Assembly (NCBI GenBank): GCA_039026375.1
Contig: JBCCML010000020.1
Coordinates: 11,145-75,144 of the forward strand
From: Thermohalobaculum sp039026375
Lineage (GTDB): Bacteria; Pseudomonadota; Alphaproteobacteria; Rhodobacterales; Rhodobacteraceae
DNA: 64,000 nucleotides
Reading direction: 5' to 3'
Below, piece by piece: positions 61,705 to 64,000 of the stretch. Both the position numbers and the translations under genes were made by a program. The notes under the pieces were generated by a model. It worked only from the letters and a program-made list of their open reading frames with translations. It searched no databases and was not told the DNA's origin. Position 1 is the stretch's first letter. Every line of letters starts with the position of its first letter.

Positions 61705-62940
61705 GTGCACGGCAAACGCATCCTGCTGATCATCGGCGGCGGCATCGCGGCCTACAAATCCTTGGAATTGATCCGTCTGATCACCAAGGCCGGGGGCGCC
61801 GTCACCCCGGTGCTGACCAGCGCGGGCAGCCAGTTCGTCACCCCCCTGTCGGTCGCCGGATTGGCCGGGGAGGAGGTCCATTCCGAGCTTTTCGATCTGA
61901 CCCAGGAAGCCAAGATGGGTCATATCCAGCTCAGCCGGGTGGCAGACCTTGTGGTTGTGGCGCCCGCGACCGCCGATCTGATGGCCAAGATGACCCATGG
62001 CCAGGCAAACGATCTGGCCTCCACGCTTTTGCTGGCCACGGACACACCTGTCCTGATCGCGCCGGCGATGAATGTGCGCATGTGGCAGCACCCGGCAACC
62101 CAGCGCAATCTGGCCACCCTGCAGAGCGATGGAATCACGGTTGTCGGCCCGAACGACGGTGACATGGCCTGTGGCGAGTATGGCCCCGGGCGGATGGCGG
62201 AACCGTCGGAGATCATGACCGCGATCATGGCGACCATCACCAACCACTTGGGCGGACAGCTGAACACCGCCCCCCTGGCCGGCCAGCGCGTCCTGGTCAC
62301 CTCTGGCCCCACACACGAGCCCATCGACCCCGTGCGCTACATCGCCAACCGTTCCTCCGGCGCCCAGGGCGCGGCCATCGCGACCGCCTTGCGCGACTTG
62401 GGCGCCGATACGGTGCTGATCACCGGCCCGGTCACTGCCCCACTGCCCGAACGTGTGGAAATTCAACAGGTTGAGACGGCCAAGGAAATGTTGGCCGCCG
62501 TGCAAGGCGCCCTACCCGCCCAGGCCGCTGTCTTCGCCGCAGCCGTCGCCGATTGGCGGGTGGATCATAGCTCAACCTCCAAGATCAAGAAGACCCCCGG
62601 TAGCGGCCCGCCTGCCCTGCAAATGGCTGAAAACCCTGACATTTTGGCGACGATCTCACAACTTCCCGGCGGTCAGCGCCCGGCCCTGGTAGTGGGCTTT
62701 GCGGCCGAAACCGACGACGTGATCGCCAATGCCACAGCCAAGCGTGCCCGCAAGGGCTGCGACTGGATCGTGGCAAACGATGTCTCGCCCGACACCGGCA
62801 TCATGGGCGGCAACGAGAACGCCGTGACGCTGATCACCGCCGGCGGGGCCGAGGCCTGGCCCCGTGCCGCCAAAACCGAGGTCGCCCGACGTCTGGCCCA
62901 GCGGATCGCAGACGCCTTGAACCAAGAGAGCATGGCATGA
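61705..62940 (+). CDS. coaBC: Bifunctional phosphopantothenoylcysteine synthetase/decarboxylase
   Basis: This 411-residue protein performs two steps of coenzyme A synthesis. The N-terminal flavin domain has LLIIGGGIAAYKSLELIR, LSRVADLVVVAPATAD and PAMNVRMW, with Cys in ACGEYGPGRM. The C-terminal synthetase has TSGPTHEPIDPVRYIANRSSG and AAVADWR. GTG 61705 follows AAGGAAAA. Its stop overlaps the dut start in ATGA. Confidence 0.96.
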   Translation: MHGKRILLIIGGGIAAYKSLELIRLITKAGGAVTPVLTSAGSQFVTPLSVAGLAGEEVHSELFDLTQEAKMGHIQLSRVADLVVVAPATADLMAKMTHGQANDLASTLLLATDTPVLIAPAMNVRMWQHPATQRNLATLQSDGITVVGPNDGDMACGEYGPGRMAEPSEIMTAIMATITNHLGGQLNTAPLAGQRVLVTSGPTHEPIDPVRYIANRSSGAQGAAIATALRDLGADTVLITGPVTAPLPERVEIQQVETAKEMLAAVQGALPAQAAVFAAAVADWRVDHSSTSKIKKTPGSGPPALQMAENPDILATISQLPGGQRPALVVGFAAETDDVIANATAKRARKGCDWIVANDVSPDTGIMGGNENAVTLITAGGAEAWPRAAKTEVARRLAQRIADALNQESMA

Positions 62941-63398
62941 TCTTGCCCATCCGGCGCCTGCCGAACCATGACCCAGAGCTGGCCCTGCCCGCCTATGAAA
63001 GCACCGGTGCCGCGGGCATGGACCTGCGGGCGTGCCTGGCCCCAGCCGACCGCGCCACGGGGTTGAAACTGCCCAGCCTGGGCCGCGTCCTGGTCCCCAC
63101 CGGTCTCGCCATCGCTGTGCCCCAGGGCCACGAGGCACAGGTCCGCCCCCGGTCCGGCCTGGCCGCCCGCCAGGGCATCACCGTGCTGAACAGTCCGGGT
63201 ACCATCGACGCAGACTATCGCGGCGAAATTGCTATTATTCTCATTAACTTAGGCAGCGAGACGGCGCTGATCCAGCACGGCGACAGGGTCGCCCAACTGG
63301 TGCTGGCGCCGGTGGTCCAGGCCACTATCACCCCGGTCGACACCCTCGATGCTACCCCCCGTGGGACCGGCGGCTTCGGCTCGACCGGAACCCAGTGA
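62937..63398 (+). CDS. dut: Deoxyuridine triphosphatase
   Basis: This 153-residue trimeric enzyme turns dUTP into dUMP. The five motifs are visible: AAGMDLRAC, RSGLAARQG, GTIDADYRGEI, GDRVAQLVL and GTGGFGSTG. Translation is coupled to coaBC by a 4-bp overlap. Length is normal. Confidence 0.96.
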   Translation: MILPIRRLPNHDPELALPAYESTGAAGMDLRACLAPADRATGLKLPSLGRVLVPTGLAIAVPQGHEAQVRPRSGLAARQGITVLNSPGTIDADYRGEIAIILINLGSETALIQHGDRVAQLVLAPVVQATITPVDTLDATPRGTGGFGSTGTQ

Positions 63399-63405
63399 GG
63401 CCATC

Positions 63406-63858
63406 ATGCTCCGACTTTCCCGCAAAACCATGCTGGCGCTCGAGGCGGTCCTCGATGTCGCGTACAACGCCCGCCCCGATCCGGTGCAGTCCAAGGACAT
63501 CACCAGCCGCCAGGGCATCCCGCAACGCTATCTCGAGCAGGTGCTGCAAAGCCTTGTTCGCAAGGGCATTCTCAAGGGTGTGAGGGGTCCGCGTGGTGGC
63601 TATACGCTGGCGCGGGAACGCCGCAAAGTCACCGTCGGCGACGTGGTCCGCGTGGTCGATCAACTGGACGCCGAGGCCGAGAACGAACCCGCCAGCCAGG
63701 CCGAATTGGGCGAGCAGATCATTGGCCCCCTATGGGCCGAAACCCGCACCCTGGTGCTGGGCCGACTGGACCAGATCAACATGGAAGATCTGTGCCGTCA
63801 GGCCCGCGACCAGGGGATCGAACCGGCCAGCAAGGACGGCCCCGACTTCAACATCTAG
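63406..63858 (+). CDS. Rrf2-family transcriptional regulator without cluster cysteines
   Basis: This 150-residue winged-helix protein has the Rrf2 start (MLRLSRKTMLALEAVLDVAYNA), the DNA-binding segment SRQGIPQRYLEQVLQSLVRKG and the wing GVRGPRGGYTLAR. Rrf2 members such as IscR bind iron-sulfur clusters through three cysteines; this one has a single Cys (DLCRQ), so any signal must differ. ATG 63406 follows GAGG at 5 nt, 8 bp after dut. A TATGA array and G-quadruplex hairpin follow its stop. Confidence 0.88.
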   Translation: MLRLSRKTMLALEAVLDVAYNARPDPVQSKDITSRQGIPQRYLEQVLQSLVRKGILKGVRGPRGGYTLARERRKVTVGDVVRVVDQLDAEAENEPASQAELGEQIIGPLWAETRTLVLGRLDQINMEDLCRQARDQGIEPASKDGPDFNI

Positions 63859-63898
63859 ACCGCACCATCCAGATCAATTTGCGCTGGGAAAACCCGCG

Positions 63899-64000
63899 TA
63901 TGATTTGCGTATGACAAGCGTATGATTTCCGTATGCCAACCGTGCGCGCCAAAGTCGACAGGGCTCCCGGACGGGCGCGGCAGGCGGGGTGGGTGGGTGG
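63899..64000 (+). repeat. Phased 11-bp array and G-quadruplex hairpin, copy 3 (cut by window end)
   Basis: Units start at 63899, 63910, 63921 and 63932: three TATGA-type units, then TATGCCAACCG, an 11-bp spacer and GTCGAC (63954-63959). The left hairpin arm (63968-63986) begins CGGACGGGCGCGG and differs from copy 1 at one base. The loop GGGTGGGTGGGTGG runs to the window edge. The copy starts 40 bp after the Rrf2 gene stop. Confidence 0.85.

Overview
The window looks like chromosomal DNA of a Roseobacter-group alphaproteobacterium (Rhodobacteraceae). GC content is high, the order rpsT / enoyl-CoA hydratase / mutM / ubiE / ubiB / coaBC / dut near dnaA is typical of that family, and dnaA, dnaN, recF and gyrB all lie on the minus strand within about 14 kb. 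That assignment is inference from gene order and protein style; no rRNA is present.

Region 1 (1-19.1 kb) is accessory. A gene tail (possibly a BKACE enzyme) is followed by an 11.3-kb gene for a 3761-residue surface or secreted protein. It has eight tandem modules of about 400 residues (each a CSLREA-type segment, beta-helix repeats and an NPALDAG closing segment) and a C-terminal RTX domain. Then come a short-chain dehydrogenase, an unrecognised 893-residue protein and a single-chain double ABC exporter of CydDC type.

Region 2 (20.1-32.6 kb) holds a Cache/PAS histidine kinase with a FixJ-type regulator, and a minus-strand series: secreted amidohydrolase, DUF3299 protein, MetA-type outer-membrane protein, OprB-type porin, patatin-like lipoprotein lipase (split by an in-frame TAA after its lipoprotein signal) and an amidase. 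A divergent AraC-family regulator faces the amidohydrolase. This reads as an uptake-and-hydrolysis module for an unknown ester or amide substrate.

Region 3 (33-39.4 kb) has tRNA-Lys, apt, a thiamine-diphosphate enzyme, three EamA-type exporters and a carboxymuconolactone decarboxylase-like protein.

Region 4 (39.9-54.7 kb) is the replication neighbourhood. gyrB is preceded by three tandem LysE-type exporters, a small membrane protein and recF. A glutathione S-transferase, an agmatinase-family enzyme, two small proteins and a methyltransferase separate recF from dnaN. An ECF sigma factor with a small membrane partner separates dnaN from dnaA.

Region 5 (54.4-64 kb) is housekeeping (rpsT, enoyl-CoA hydratase, mutM, ubiE-ubiB, coaBC-dut-Rrf2) with a luxR-luxI quorum-sensing pair.

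The most unusual non-coding signal is a set of structured repeats just downstream of genes. Phased 11-bp TATGA-type arrays lead into a 19-bp hairpin whose loop is exactly GGGTGGGTGGGTGGG (one complete copy, one cut by the window end). Two further inverted repeats have 12-13-bp arms and 50-nt loops ending in GGGTGGGTGGG. They look like a dispersed family of G-quadruplex hairpins.
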